64,000 nucleotides of DNA from Pirellulales bacterium. GTDB lineage: Bacteria > Planctomycetota > Planctomycetia > Pirellulales > Thermoguttaceae. The notes beneath the pieces were generated by a model. The model was not told the origin of the DNA, ran no database searches, and saw nothing but the letters and a program-made list of their open reading frames with translations. This document shows positions 30,722-40,029 of the stretch, in pieces (within the stretch, counting starts at the first letter, position 1; each line of letters starts with the position of its first letter). The stretch spans positions 62,001 through 126,000 of the forward strand of contig JAFGRD010000028.1 in the NCBI GenBank assembly GCA_016935315.1, written 5' to 3'. The translations under genes and the position numbers were made by a program.

Positions 30722-31813
30722 TCAACAGAGGATCGCACTCTCCCATTGCTTGGGGACGCTGGTCAGCACCTCATGTCCCTTTCGGGTGACCAGCACGTCA
30801 TCTTCAATTCGCACTCCGCCCCAGCCCGGCAGATAAATCCCCGGCTCGACGGTAATCACCATACCCGGCTTCAACACCGTCTCGCTCTTGGCCGCCAGCC
30901 GCGGGGCCTCGTGGATCTCCAGCCCCACTCCGTGCCCCAACCCGTGTCCGAAGCGACGACCGTAACCGGCGTTGGCGATCGTCTCCCGGGCGATCTTGTC
31001 GATGTCTTTGGCCAGGGCACCGGGGCGAATAGCGGCAATCGCCCGGGTCTGTGCCTTCAGCACAACTCCATATATACGTTCGAGTTTCGGCGAGATTTTA
31101 CCGGTGACCAACACCCGCGTCAAGTCGCTCTTGTAAAGCCCCTCGTCGGCACCCCAGTCGATCAGCACGAAGTCGCTCTCCCGAATCTGTCTGTCGGTGG
31201 GCACCGCGTGTGGCAGGGCGGCTCTCGGGCCCACCCCCACGATCGAGGCAAATCCGCGGTACCTGGCACCAAATAGCCGCATCTGGTGCTCCAATTCGAC
31301 GGCCACCTGCTTCTCGGACATCTCCGGCCGCAGCGTCGCGCGAATCACCCCAAACGCCTTCTCCGCGCACCAGACTGCCCGGCGAATCCGGGCGATCTCG
31401 TGCTTGTCCTTGATTTGCCGCAAGTTCTCCACCAGGCCGGAGGTGGCCACGATTTCCATTCTCGGCAGCTCCGCGGCAATCTTGTTGCGCAGCGAAACGG
31501 TCATCGAATCCGCCTCGATCGCCAGACGGCCGATTTTCGACGATTTCAGGACCTTGGCGACGGCCTGGATCATGGTGACTCGGTGGGAGCGAATGTGCAG
31601 ATCCAGACCGGGGCACTCCTCGCCCAGTTGGGTGGTGTAGCGGGAGTCGCTCAACACCCGTTCACCGCGGCGAGCCACCAGCAGGTAGCTGTCGTCGCCC
31701 GTGAACCCGGTCAGATAGGTCACGTTCGTGAAGTTGGTGACCAACAGGGCATCCGCGCCGGCTCTGTTGATCGCTTTGCGAAGTCGGTCGCGTCGCGTCG
31801 CATGACGGTCCAT
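30722..31813 (-). CDS. M24 family Xaa-Pro peptidase
   Basis: 363 residues from ATG 31813 ([15 protein letters not shown]), with GGAG eight bases upstream. An N-terminal creatinase-like domain (about 1-125) precedes the pita-bread metallopeptidase domain. Metal ligands are visible: DWGADEG and SDLTR aspartates, the histidine in [14 protein letters not shown], the Glu of VEPGIY and the Glu of RIEDDV. It should remove residues before proline in cytoplasmic peptides (PepQ or aminopeptidase P type; not resolved). It is first in a run with accB (67 bp) and accC, and diverges from larB. Confidence 0.92.
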   Translation of the reverse strand: MDRHATRRDRLRKAINRAGADALLVTNFTNVTYLTGFTGDDSYLLVARRGERVLSDSRYTTQLGEECPGLDLHIRSHRVTMIQAVAKVLKSSKIGRLAIEADSMTVSLRNKIAAELPRMEIVATSGLVENLRQIKDKHEIARIRRAVWCAEKAFGVIRATLRPEMSEKQVAVELEHQMRLFGARYRGFASIVGVGPRAALPHAVPTDRQIRESDFVLIDWGADEGLYKSDLTRVLVTGKISPKLERIYGVVLKAQTRAIAAIRPGALAKDIDKIARETIANAGYGRRFGHGLGHGVGLEIHEAPRLAAKSETVLKPGMVITVEPGIYLPGWGGVRIEDDVLVTRKGHEVLTSVPKQWESAILC

Positions 31814-31923
31814 GGTGGCTGCTCCGAAGGGATCGGGAGCCCTCATTACAGCAAGCCATCGGCCGGTTGACAAGCCCCACTCCAGAGGACGGCCGGTTCC
31901 ACGCGGCTGGTCGCGTGGTTACT

Positions 31924-32742
31924 ATGGAAAAGATGCACACCGATATGCTTCAATCCCTGGCCCATCGCCTGCTGTCCGGCGAGTTGTCGATCGAACAGTT
32001 CGTCGAGCAGGCGGCCCGAATCGGCCGGCCCACGATTGCCGACGTCGGCGAGGCCCAGGTCGATCTGGACCGGTACCGCCGATGTGGCTTTCCGGAGGTC
32101 GTCTTCGCCCAGGGCAAGACGGTCGCGGCCATGGAAAAGATCTTCCAGGCCTTGATCCATCACGGGGCCGACGTGCTGGCCACCCGGGTATCGGTCGAAC
32201 AGGCCACCGAGTTGAAGATCAAGTTTCCCCACGGGCAGTACAACCGGGTTGCGCGCACGTTTCGCATCTCGCTGGCGGCCGAGCCGGCCGGCGGCGACGG
32301 CCGGTCCATCACGCCCGGCAGAGTCACGGTGGTCACCGCCGGCACCAGCGATCTGCCGGTGGCCGAGGAGGCCCGCGAAACGGCGCTGTGGACCGGGGCC
32401 GAGGTAAATCTGATTCAAGACGTGGGCGTGGCGGGTCCGCATCGTCTGAGGGCCAACCTGGAACACTTCGACGGCGCCGATGCGGTGGTCGTGGTCGCCG
32501 GCATGGAAGGGGCCTTGCCCAGCGTGGTTGGCGGATACGTGGCCTGCCCGGTAATCGCCGTGCCGACGAGCGTCGGCTACGGGGCCAGTTTCGGCGGCGT
32601 GGCCGCACTGCTGGGCATGCTCAACAGTTGCGCGTCGAACGTGACCGTGGTCAATATCGACGCCGGGTTCAAGGGGGGATACGTTGCCGGGCTGATTGCC
32701 CGAAACGCCGCCCGCGCAAGGAGCGATCGAGTTGCCCGATAG
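31924..32742 (+). CDS. larB: Pyridinium-3,5-biscarboxylic acid mononucleotide synthase LarB
   Basis: 272 residues from ATG 31924 (MEKMHTDMLQ; ATG 31933 also possible). The C-terminal half resembles PurE-type AIR carboxylases, as LarB does: VVTAGTSDLPVAEEA, VVVVAGMEGALPSVVGGYV, VIAVPTSVGYGASFGG and the terminal VVNIDAGFKGGYVAG. LarB carboxylates and cleaves nicotinic acid adenine dinucleotide, the first step to the nickel-pincer cofactor of lactate racemase and related enzymes. larC, larE and a racemase are not in the window. It diverges from the peptidase gene, and nnrD follows 60 bp downstream. Confidence 0.93.
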   Translation: MEKMHTDMLQSLAHRLLSGELSIEQFVEQAARIGRPTIADVGEAQVDLDRYRRCGFPEVVFAQGKTVAAMEKIFQALIHHGADVLATRVSVEQATELKIKFPHGQYNRVARTFRISLAAEPAGGDGRSITPGRVTVVTAGTSDLPVAEEARETALWTGAEVNLIQDVGVAGPHRLRANLEHFDGADAVVVVAGMEGALPSVVGGYVACPVIAVPTSVGYGASFGGVAALLGMLNSCASNVTVVNIDAGFKGGYVAGLIARNAARARSDRVAR

Positions 32743-32802
32743 CGGCCTGTCAAGAGGCAAGTTGGGTAGACGCGAAATCAGGAACGACTCAGGAGCACGC
32801 TC

Positions 32803-33681
32803 ATGGACGGACGAACCGACCTGCCGCTGCCTCGGCTTGCCGAACGTGCCGCGGAGGCGCACAAAGGTGACTTTGGTTTGGCATTGATCGTGGGCGGTTC
32901 GCGGGGCATGACCGGCGCGGTGGCCCTGGCCGGGATGGCCGCCCTTCGAGGCGGCGCCGGACTGGTCCGACTGGCCGTGCCGGACGTCTGCCTGGAAACG
33001 GTCGCCGTGCTCGAGCCTTCCTACATGACTGTTCCGCTGCCCCACGACGACGCCGGGCGGATCGCCGCCGCGGCCCACGAAAGGCTGGTCGAGCTGGCCG
33101 AGGCGGCCACGGCCATCGGCCTGGGGCCGGGGCTGGGACGATCCGCCGAGCTGGACAAGCTGGTCGGTCGGCTCTATACGGACCTTGCCAAGCCGATGGT
33201 TGTCGATGCCGACGCGCTGAATGCGCTGGCCACGCAGCCGGACCTGCTGGCCCGGCCGGGCGGCCCCCGAATCTTGACCCCGCACCCCGGCGAGTTCGCC
33301 CGGCTGATCGGTGAACGTCTGGCCGCCGATCAGCGGGAATCGGTGGCCGTCGAGCTGGCGGCCCGCTGCGGTGTGGTGGTGGTGTTGAAGGGGCATGGGA
33401 CATTGATCACCGACGGCAAGCGACAGGCGAGGAACACGACGGGCAACCCGGGCATGGCCACCGGCGGCACGGGCGACGTGCTGACGGGGCTGATCACGGC
33501 CTTGGCCTGCCAGGACCTCACGCTCTTTGACGCCGCCCACCTCGGTGTGCACCTGCACGGCCTGGCCGGCGACATCGCGGCCGCCGAGGTGGGCGAGATC
33601 TCGCTGATTGCCAGCGATCTGGCGCAGTTCCTGCCCGATGCGTTCGCGGAGTACGAGGCGTCCGACGATCTCGATGATTGA
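32803..33681 (+). CDS. nnrD: ADP-dependent NAD(P)H-hydrate dehydratase
   Basis: 292 residues; AGGAG precedes ATG 32803. A ribokinase-like fold: KGDFGLALIVGGSRGMTGAV, then GLGPGLGR, VVDADALNAL, ILTPHPGEFARL, VLKGHGTLI and NPGMATGGTGDVLTG with the catalytic Asp. It repairs the hydrated form of NAD(P)H. Only the dehydratase half is present; the epimerase half (NnrE), fused to it in many bacteria, is absent here. Its neighbour larB also acts on a nicotinate dinucleotide. Confidence 0.95.
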   Translation: MDGRTDLPLPRLAERAAEAHKGDFGLALIVGGSRGMTGAVALAGMAALRGGAGLVRLAVPDVCLETVAVLEPSYMTVPLPHDDAGRIAAAAHERLVELAEAATAIGLGPGLGRSAELDKLVGRLYTDLAKPMVVDADALNALATQPDLLARPGGPRILTPHPGEFARLIGERLAADQRESVAVELAARCGVVVVLKGHGTLITDGKRQARNTTGNPGMATGGTGDVLTGLITALACQDLTLFDAAHLGVHLHGLAGDIAAAEVGEISLIASDLAQFLPDAFAEYEASDDLDD

Positions 33682-33712
33682 TCCGAAGCCGCGGCAAGTG
33701 ACAGAAAGGCGG

Positions 33713-34576
33713 ATGATCTTGAGAAGGCATCTTTTCCGGCGGCTTGCTCTGGTGGGATTGCTCTTGGCGGTCGCCAGCCTCGGCGCGTGCCAGGGGCTGC
33801 TCGGCACGACGGCGACCGCACAGACGGCGTCGTCTCCGCACGCACCGTCAGGCCTCAAGGCGGAACGGGCACTGCCCAGCCGCTACCCCTACAACGTCAA
33901 AGACATCTTGCGGTATTGCCGACCGGAGAAGGGTTTCTGGGTCGATCTGGGTGCCGGACGCGGGCAAGTGACCATTCCGCTGATCGAAGCCACGGGCAAT
34001 CCCGTGGTGATGATCGACCCCGACGTCGAGGCGATGCAGAAGGGGCTGGCCGAAGCCCGCGAAAAGGGATTGCAGGCCAAGCTGACGGCCATCGTCGGCC
34101 GGGCCGAGCAGTTGCCCCTGCCCGACGACTCGATCGATCTGCTGGTCAGCCGCGGCTCGATCTTCTTTTGGGACGACCCGGTCCAGGGGCTCAAAGAGGT
34201 CTATCGCGTCTTGCGACCCGGGGGAAAGGCCATGATCGGCGGCGGCGCCGGCAGCGGCTATCCGGCTTGGGCGACCGAGAAGCTGATCGCACAGAGGAAG
34301 TCACGCCTCGACGGCGACGAGGCCCGGAAGTGGCGCCATTTCGTCGCGATCCGCCGGCCCGAGCAAATGACGCAGTGGGCCGAAGCGGCCGGGCTGCCCG
34401 GCTACCGCGTGATGGGCAAAGGGGCCATCTCCGCGGCCGACCCGCGGGTCGGCCAGGGCGTCTGGCTCCTGTTCGAGAAGCCGCCCGAGCCCGGCGACGA
34501 AGAGAAGACACCGAAGGCGCAAGCATCTTCGACAGGTGGCAGTGCCGGCTCGGCGGGTGCCACGGCTGCCCCTTAG
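33713..34576 (+). CDS. Predicted lipoprotein with SAM-methyltransferase fold
   Basis: 287 residues from ATG 33713 (MILRRHLFRRLALVG); an earlier in-frame ATG at 33674 would overlap nnrD. Residues 1-25 form a bacterial lipoprotein signal (LALVGLLLAVASLGAC, lipidated Cys26). The rest is a class I Rossmann methyltransferase: VDLGAGRGQVTIPL (motif I), VVMIDPD (motif II), LPDDSIDLLVSRGSIFFW and YRVLRPGGKAMIGGG, followed by a Pro/Glu/Ser-rich tail. Export is odd because SAM is cytoplasmic. Either the signal stays uncleaved as a membrane anchor or the domain has another task. It starts 31 bp after nnrD. Confidence 0.75.
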   Translation: MILRRHLFRRLALVGLLLAVASLGACQGLLGTTATAQTASSPHAPSGLKAERALPSRYPYNVKDILRYCRPEKGFWVDLGAGRGQVTIPLIEATGNPVVMIDPDVEAMQKGLAEAREKGLQAKLTAIVGRAEQLPLPDDSIDLLVSRGSIFFWDDPVQGLKEVYRVLRPGGKAMIGGGAGSGYPAWATEKLIAQRKSRLDGDEARKWRHFVAIRRPEQMTQWAEAAGLPGYRVMGKGAISAADPRVGQGVWLLFEKPPEPGDEEKTPKAQASSTGGSAGSAGATAAP

Positions 34577-34994
34577 AACTTGAGGGAGGCTAAGGGCGTT
34601 GCAGCAGGTTCTTTGGATTCTGGCTGCGGCTGTCTGTTCAGCGTTGCTTTTTGGGGCTAAGCAGGGAAGCCCCTCATCCCCTCTTTTTCACCCTCAGACA
34701 ACGCCCGTAGAGCCCTTGAAGGAATGGGGGCGAGTCAGAAGCCCCGCCCACCGCGAACGGCAGACGGGGCATAAATGAGAGAGTGAAGCCTTCACTGCCT
34801 AGGCTGCCCGTCGGCGTGCCTTGACCGTGCGACAATACGGCAGTCAGGTTGTGATTAGCCTGCTGACAAACCGAATTAGCCACCTACCAGGGAACCTGCT
34901 GCGGTTTCGTGGTCATTGGCCGAGAAGGCAGTGGGCGGGGCCGGCAGCACCGGGACACAATCCAGGGGCGTCGGGAATCGTGCAGCGATCGGCC
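34577..34994. other. Intergenic region downstream of the methyltransferase gene
   Basis: About 418 bp between convergent genes. Short pyrimidine-rich and G-rich runs are present, but I see no gene, repeat or clear terminator. Confidence 0.45.
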
Positions 34995-36329
34995 CTAGCC
35001 CAGTCCGTACTTGGCCAGTTTGTCGCGGAAGGTGGAGGGCTTCATGCCCAACGCGGCGGCGGCGGCGGTCTTGTTGCCGGCGGCGGTGCGCAGGGCGTTT
35101 TCCAACAGATCCCGCTCCGTCTGCTCCATGGCCGCGCGGAAATCGTTGGCCGGCAGGTTCGGCCGCCCGCCGGCGATGCCGCCCATTTCCGCACCGACCA
35201 GCTCGGCGGTGATCTGGCCTCCGCCGACCAGGAACGCCCGCTCCAGCGCATGGGCCAGCTCGCGGACGTTGCCGGGCCAGTCGTGTTGCAGGAGAATCTC
35301 GACGGCGTCGGGCGCGATCTTGTAGGGGCGCCCCTCGGCGATCCTTTGCAGGAGGTATTCCACCAGCAGGGGCACGTCGTCGCGGCGCTCGCGGAGCGGG
35401 GGAATGTTGATTCGCAACACGTCGAGCCGGTAGTAGAGGTCCTCGCGAAAGGTGCCTTCGGCGATCTTCTCCAGCAGGTTCCGCTTGGTCGAAGCGATGA
35501 TCCGCACGTTGGCCTTGATCATCTCGGTGGCCCCCACCCGCTCGAAGACCTTTTCTTCGATGGCACGCAACAGCTTCGATTGTTGCTCCAGCGGGATGTC
35601 GTCAACGTCGTCGAGATAGAGGGTGCCGCCTTCGGCCAGCTCGAACCGCCCCTGGCGTTTCTGCTCGGCTCCGGTGAACGAGCCCCTCTCGTGCCCGTAG
35701 AGTTCGCTCTCGATCAACTGGGGCGGAAACAGGGTGCAGCCGACCTTGACGTAGGGGAAATCGCGGCGGTGGCAGTTGCGGTGGATGATGGTGGAGACGA
35801 GGTCCTTGCCGACGCCCGTCTCGCCGTGCAGCAGCACGTTGGCGTCGGTTCGGGCGCAGATTTCGACCATCCGCTTCACCTGGCCCATGGCGGTCGAGCG
35901 GCCGACGATCGACTGGTCGATGCGCCGGCCCGGGAGCTCGTCCAACGGCGGCGCCTTGTCCGGCGTTTCCAGCGATTGCTCGATTCGCTTCAACAAGGGG
36001 AAGAGATCTTCGTTGCGGAAGGGCTTGGTGACGAAGTCGAAGGCACCGAGCTTGACGGCCTCGACGGCCACGGGAATGCTCCCGTAGGCGGTCATCATGA
36101 TCACACCCATCGCGGCGTGCGGCCCCTGCTTGATCCGTTTCAACAGCTCGATGCCGTCGAGCCTGGGCATTTTCAGGTCGGTCACGACCACGTCGAACCG
36201 CCCGTTGTTGAGGATCTCCAAAGCCTCCTGGCCGTCGCCGGCGCCGACCACTTCGTGGCCCTGGGCGACCAGGTCATCGGCCAAGGTAACGCGTTTGATC
36301 TTCTCGTCGTCAACGACCAGGATTCTCAT
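34995..36329 (-). CDS. NtrC-family sigma-54-dependent response regulator
   Basis: 444 residues. Receiver domain with phospho-acceptor Asp51 (VVVTDLKMPRLDG), AAA+ domain with GETGVGKD Walker A, GSFTGA (the sigma-54 contact loop, Ser where Ala is usual) and LYLDDVDDIP Walker B, then a Fis-type helix-turn-helix (NKTAAAAALGMKPSTFRDKL). It should activate sigma-54 promoters when phosphorylated. It follows the histidine kinase gene by 22 bp on the same strand, so the two form a pair. Targets are unknown. Confidence 0.95.
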   Translation of the reverse strand: MRILVVDDEKIKRVTLADDLVAQGHEVVGAGDGQEALEILNNGRFDVVVTDLKMPRLDGIELLKRIKQGPHAAMGVIMMTAYGSIPVAVEAVKLGAFDFVTKPFRNEDLFPLLKRIEQSLETPDKAPPLDELPGRRIDQSIVGRSTAMGQVKRMVEICARTDANVLLHGETGVGKDLVSTIIHRNCHRRDFPYVKVGCTLFPPQLIESELYGHERGSFTGAEQKRQGRFELAEGGTLYLDDVDDIPLEQQSKLLRAIEEKVFERVGATEMIKANVRIIASTKRNLLEKIAEGTFREDLYYRLDVLRINIPPLRERRDDVPLLVEYLLQRIAEGRPYKIAPDAVEILLQHDWPGNVRELAHALERAFLVGGGQITAELVGAEMGGIAGGRPNLPANDFRAAMEQTERDLLENALRTAAGNKTAAAAALGMKPSTFRDKLAKYGLG

Positions 36330-36351
36330 AGTTGCTCGTGGATATGGAGTC

Positions 36352-37662
36352 CTACGGCTCCCACTTCTTGCCGGTCGCGGTCTCGGTTTCGGCCGGGTGG
36401 AGCAGGACGGTGAACGTGGTTCCCTGTTGCAGCACGCTGCGGACGTCGATGCGCCCGCCCATTTCGGAGATCAGCATCCGGCACAGCCCCAGTCCCAGTC
36501 CCGTGCCCCCCGACTCGCCGCGGGTCGTGTAGAAGGGTTCGAAGATCTTCTCCAATTGGGTTCGAGGGATCCCCACGCCCGTGTCGCTGACGTCGATCGC
36601 CACCAGGCCCGTCGGGTCGGCGTCTCGGCGGCCCAGCACGTGGGTGCGCAGCGTGAGCGTTCCGCCGTCGGGCATGGCGGCCAGGGCGTTGGTGCAGAGG
36701 TTGAAGAGGACTTCCTGCAGCGTGTAGGGGTCGCCCCGCACGGCCGGGACCTCTCCCAGCTCGGTCTCGATCCGGATGTCGGCCCCGTGGCCCGTTCCCA
36801 GCACTTGCAGCGTGGCCTCGACGGCCTGGTTCACCTCGGTGTCCTGCAGCGTGATGCCGCGGGGCCGGGCGAACGCCTGCACCCGCTTGGCCGTTCGCTC
36901 GATCCGCTCCAGGGCTTCGGTCATCAGGTAGACGTACTCGGTCAGGTGGGGATCGTCTTTGACCCGATGGGCAATCCGCCGCAGGCAGTTCTGCACGCCG
37001 TCCAGCGGATTGGCGATCTGGTGGGCAATGCCGGCCACCAACTGCCCGATGCCCAGCATCTTCTCCTTCTGGCGAAGCTCGATGTGGGCCCGGTCGACGT
37101 AGCGCCGGATCGACACGGTGAAATAGACCGTGATCCACAACGTGCTGGCAAACGCCACGAACACGCCGCACAGGTATTGTCCATCCAGCGGCCGCAGCCC
37201 GGGCGGGTCGGTGGGAAACCGCATCGGGAAGACCGGGATCTTGTCCAACGACTCCAGCAACATCACGCCCCCGACCAGCGCCACGGCCATGCCCGCAATC
37301 AGGTACGGAATCGACCCCGGCAGGTACATGCTGGCGATGATCATATGGAAAACGAAGAAGAAGAGAAACGGGTTGCGGGAGAGATCGGCCAGGTAGAGCA
37401 GGAGTGTCAGGGCGACCAGGTCCACGGTGATTTGCAGGAAGATGTTCCGCTCGACGTCCTTTTTTCCGGCCGCCCAGCCCCGCTGGTTCAGTAAGAATAG
37501 CAGGTTGTAGCCCACCATGGCACAGGCCACGCCGTACATGGCAGCCGGGTACTGGACGATACCCAGCACGGCCGAGGTGAACCAGATTACCACGAAGACG
37601 GCCGCGCAGGCCAGCCATCGCACGGCAACCAACCATCGGGCACCTTCGGGGGGGAGTTTCAT
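36352..37662 (-). CDS. Membrane histidine kinase, NtrB-like
   Basis: 436 residues. The N-terminal 185 residues hold about six hydrophobic spans with very short loops, so the sensor is probably intramembrane. A helix leads to the H box AGIAHQIANPLDG (His214), then the N box NLCTNALAAMPDGG, DTGVGIP and GTGLGLGLC. It would phosphorylate Asp51 of the adjacent regulator. Hairpin element D lies about 120 bp upstream of its start. Confidence 0.94.
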   Translation of the reverse strand: MKLPPEGARWLVAVRWLACAAVFVVIWFTSAVLGIVQYPAAMYGVACAMVGYNLLFLLNQRGWAAGKKDVERNIFLQITVDLVALTLLLYLADLSRNPFLFFFVFHMIIASMYLPGSIPYLIAGMAVALVGGVMLLESLDKIPVFPMRFPTDPPGLRPLDGQYLCGVFVAFASTLWITVYFTVSIRRYVDRAHIELRQKEKMLGIGQLVAGIAHQIANPLDGVQNCLRRIAHRVKDDPHLTEYVYLMTEALERIERTAKRVQAFARPRGITLQDTEVNQAVEATLQVLGTGHGADIRIETELGEVPAVRGDPYTLQEVLFNLCTNALAAMPDGGTLTLRTHVLGRRDADPTGLVAIDVSDTGVGIPRTQLEKIFEPFYTTRGESGGTGLGLGLCRMLISEMGGRIDVRSVLQQGTTFTVLLHPAETETATGKKWEP

Positions 37663-38134
37663 AGTCAGCAGCTACGGCCTCGGATTCCGACGCGTTTTAT
37701 TGACGCCTTTGACTGAGACTTATACGCACGGTGCCCGCGTTCTTGCGATCGCCGAAATAGTGCCGGGGGATTGGGGATGATTGATGTTTGCATGGTGAAT
37801 GATCCAGGCCGGCCAACGGGAGGCCGGACAAGTCGGGCTCCCGTTGGTCGCCCTCGCGCATTGAGTGTGCAAGCGTCGACAGGCACCTCGACTTTCCCCA
37901 CCCCTATCGTACCGAGATTTTGGCAGGGCAGCAATTGTCGGCGGGCGGCCGGGAGAGACACTCGGACGGTTCATCGACGTGTGCACAGTCGATGCGCAAG
38001 GATCGATAAACCGCGGACAACGGCCGTGATTGACAAAACGGCGCCGCTGAGGGACGATAGTTGAGTCGCGGCCGGTTCTGTCGCACCCGTCCAGTTGGAA
38101 CGAATAAGCCGATTCGAAGGAAAGGGAGCCCACG
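37663..38134. other. Divergent intergenic region with hairpin element D
   Basis: About 470 bp between the histidine kinase and the aldo/keto reductase genes. Its main content is hairpin element copy D (37780-37881). A stray TATTGACGC at 37698-37706 resembles an element tip but is too short to call. No promoter stood out. Confidence 0.5.
37780..37881 (+). mobile_element. 102-bp hairpin element, copy D (full length)
   Basis: The left tip ATTGATGTTTGCATGGTGAA and right tip GTGTGCAAGCGTCGACA mirror each other, and the inner arms CGACCAACGGGAG-like (here GGCCAACGGGAG) and CTCCCGTTGGTCG pair almost perfectly around GCCGGACAAGTCGGG. One of the best-preserved copies. It lies between divergent genes. 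Confidence 0.88.
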
Positions 38135-39376
38135 ATGTCCATACACGACGACTTCCCCCTGAACCGACGGCGCTTCCTGGAAGCAGGTTCCGCCCTGGCG
38201 GTCACGGCCGCAACGCGAGGCGCCGCGGCCGCGGCTGAAGGAGGCCGGGCAGCCTCGGGCATGAAATACCGTCGGTTCGGCGCCACGGAACTGAAGGTCT
38301 CGGAGATCGGGCTCGGTTGCGCCAGCGGCCTGCGATCCCGGCAACTGGGGCCGTATCTGTTCAACCGCTATCGCGAGCAGCTTCCCGAAATCGTCGACAA
38401 GCTGTTCGACTTGGGCGGCAACTTCGTGGCCACCTCGCAAAGCTACCACGACACCGAGGAGATCCTCGGCCGGGCGCTGAAAGGTCGCCGGCAAGACGCC
38501 ATCATCTTCACCGCCACCGGCAAGAGCGAGCCCAAGGACGTGATCGCCGCCTGCGAGCAGAGCCTGAAGCACTTCCAAACCGACTGCATCGACTGCTACT
38601 TCGCTCACGGCGGCTGGCGCGACGGGTTCCACGAAGCCGCTCTGAAGCTCAAGCAACAGGGGAAGATCCGCTTCCACGGAATGAGTTGCCACATACCGGC
38701 GGAGCATCGCACGCGGGTCGAGGCCGGATTGGTCGACTTCGTCTTCCAGCCGTACAACTACATGGCCTTGGCAAAATGGACCGAGAAGATCGATCGGGAC
38801 GGCGCCGAGGAACTCTTCCAGTTGTGCAAAGAGAAGGACGTCGGCGTGATTGTGATGAAACCCATGACCGGGCATTACGTCCCCAGTTGGGCCAAGGAGA
38901 CTTCCGACCCCAAGGTACTGCGGCTGATGCAGGAGCTGAAGCAGTTCGGCACCAAGAACCTCTACCAGGCCTTCCTGATGTGGATCTTGAAGAACCCGAA
39001 CGTCGGCTGCACGGCCATCGGCATGAACACGCCCCAAGACGTGATCGAGGACTGCGAGGCCGTCGGCCTGGAGTTCACCCAGCTACACCACCGTCTGCTG
39101 GAGCACTACGCGGCGGCCGTCACCGGCGATTACTGCCGCATGTGCGAGACATGCGTGCCTTCCTGCCCTCAGGGAATCCGCATTCCCGACATCCTCCGCT
39201 TCCGCATGTACTACCGCAATTACGGCCATCGCGAGGACGCCCGGGAGCTGTACGCGGCCTTGCCCGAACATCAGCGGGCGACCGCCTGCACCGCTTGCGG
39301 CATCTGTCAGCAAACTTGCCCCAACGGGCTGGCGATTGTCGAGAAGCTCCAGCAGGCCCATGGGTTGCTGGCGTGA
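38135..39376 (+). CDS. Tat-exported aldo/keto reductase-like protein with two 4Fe-4S motifs
   Basis: 413 residues. The N-terminus has a twin-arginine signal (NRRRFLEAGSALAVTAATRG), so it is exported folded. Residues about 44-330 follow the aldo/keto reductase barrel (FGATELKVSEIGLGCASG, EEILGRALKG, MKPMTGH). The C-terminus has CRMCETCVPSCPQG and CTACGICQQTCPNG, predicting two 4Fe-4S clusters. Of the usual catalytic Asp-Tyr-Lys-His, the Asp position reads Ala (NFVATSQSY) and the Lys position Thr (IIFTATGK), while Tyr and His (CYFAHGG) remain, so activity may differ from NADPH reductases. A PQQ-propeller relic follows 78 bp downstream. Confidence 0.88.
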   Translation: MSIHDDFPLNRRRFLEAGSALAVTAATRGAAAAAEGGRAASGMKYRRFGATELKVSEIGLGCASGLRSRQLGPYLFNRYREQLPEIVDKLFDLGGNFVATSQSYHDTEEILGRALKGRRQDAIIFTATGKSEPKDVIAACEQSLKHFQTDCIDCYFAHGGWRDGFHEAALKLKQQGKIRFHGMSCHIPAEHRTRVEAGLVDFVFQPYNYMALAKWTEKIDRDGAEELFQLCKEKDVGVIVMKPMTGHYVPSWAKETSDPKVLRLMQELKQFGTKNLYQAFLMWILKNPNVGCTAIGMNTPQDVIEDCEAVGLEFTQLHHRLLEHYAAAVTGDYCRMCETCVPSCPQGIRIPDILRFRMYYRNYGHREDARELYAALPEHQRATACTACGICQQTCPNGLAIVEKLQQAHGLLA

Positions 39377-39454
39377 GGCAGCAGCCCGGGCGCGTAGCGC
39401 CACCGATGTCTCGGGGAAACCGAATCTGCGTCTTGCAGAGGAAAGAGTGAGCCC

Positions 39455-40006
39455 ATGTCTGCCTCATGGAATCGAGCCGTCGCCCAAGCGTATCTATTGT
39501 GCGTTGTGCTGCCGGCGGCTATCTGGTCGCGACCGACAAAGACCTGAACGAGACCCACGATGTCTTTCCTTGCCTCGACGCCGACAGCGGGCGGCAGCTC
39601 TGGAAGCTCAGCTATCCGGCGGCCGGCGAGGTGGATTTCACCAACTCGGCCCGCGCCAATCCGGTGGCCGGTCGTCCTCGACTCGGTCGTCGTGGGAAGC
39701 TGTGAACGACTGATCTGTCTGGACCTGGACGATGGCCTCGATATGCTCTGGGACGTCGATGAGGGGCCTTTCGATGCCTATTGCAGTTTCATCGCGGGCG
39801 GAGGGCGCGTCCTGGCCGTGACGCAGGGCGGCCAGCTCTGCCTGTTCAAGGCCGCCAAGAACGGGTTTGCCTGTATCGCCACGCTCGATCTTTTCGACGA
39901 CCTGCCCGATACCGAGCGCGACGTCTGGTCGCATCTCGCGCTGGTCGGCAACCGGCTCTATGTCCGCAACATGCTGGGGGTCTACTGCTTCCTGATGCAT
40001 TACTGA
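39455..40006 (+). pseudogene. PQQ-like beta-propeller relic with two frameshifts
   Basis: An ATG at 39455 opens a signal-peptide-like stretch (AYLLCVVLPAAIWS), which hits a stop at 39545. A second frame carries ATDKDLNETHDVF and CLDADSGRQLWKLSYPAAG, and from about 39665 the first frame resumes with PVVLDSVVVGSCERLICLDL and ends GNRLYVRNMLGVYCFLMHY. Joined, these read as blades of a PQQ/BamB-type propeller (D-x-GRQLW repeats). The two shifts compensate each other. At under 200 codons it is far shorter than a full propeller, so it is probably decayed or deleted internally. Its TGA stop lies in a 23-bp miniature of the hairpin element. Confidence 0.6.
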
Positions 40007-40023
40007 TGTTTGCACCGTCAATA
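40001..40023 (+). mobile_element. Miniature of the hairpin element (tips joined)
   Basis: TACTGATGTTTGCA runs directly into CCGTCAATA: the left and right element tips without the 80-bp middle. Its TGA supplies the stop codon of the propeller relic, and a repeat-family-2 pair follows at 40030. Probably an internal deletion derivative. Confidence 0.65.
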
Positions 40024-40029
40024 AGGAAG

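Noticed and set aside
37698-37706. TATTGACGC resembling an element tip upstream of the histidine kinase
   Set aside because: Only nine bases match and the following sequence differs; may be chance beside copy D.
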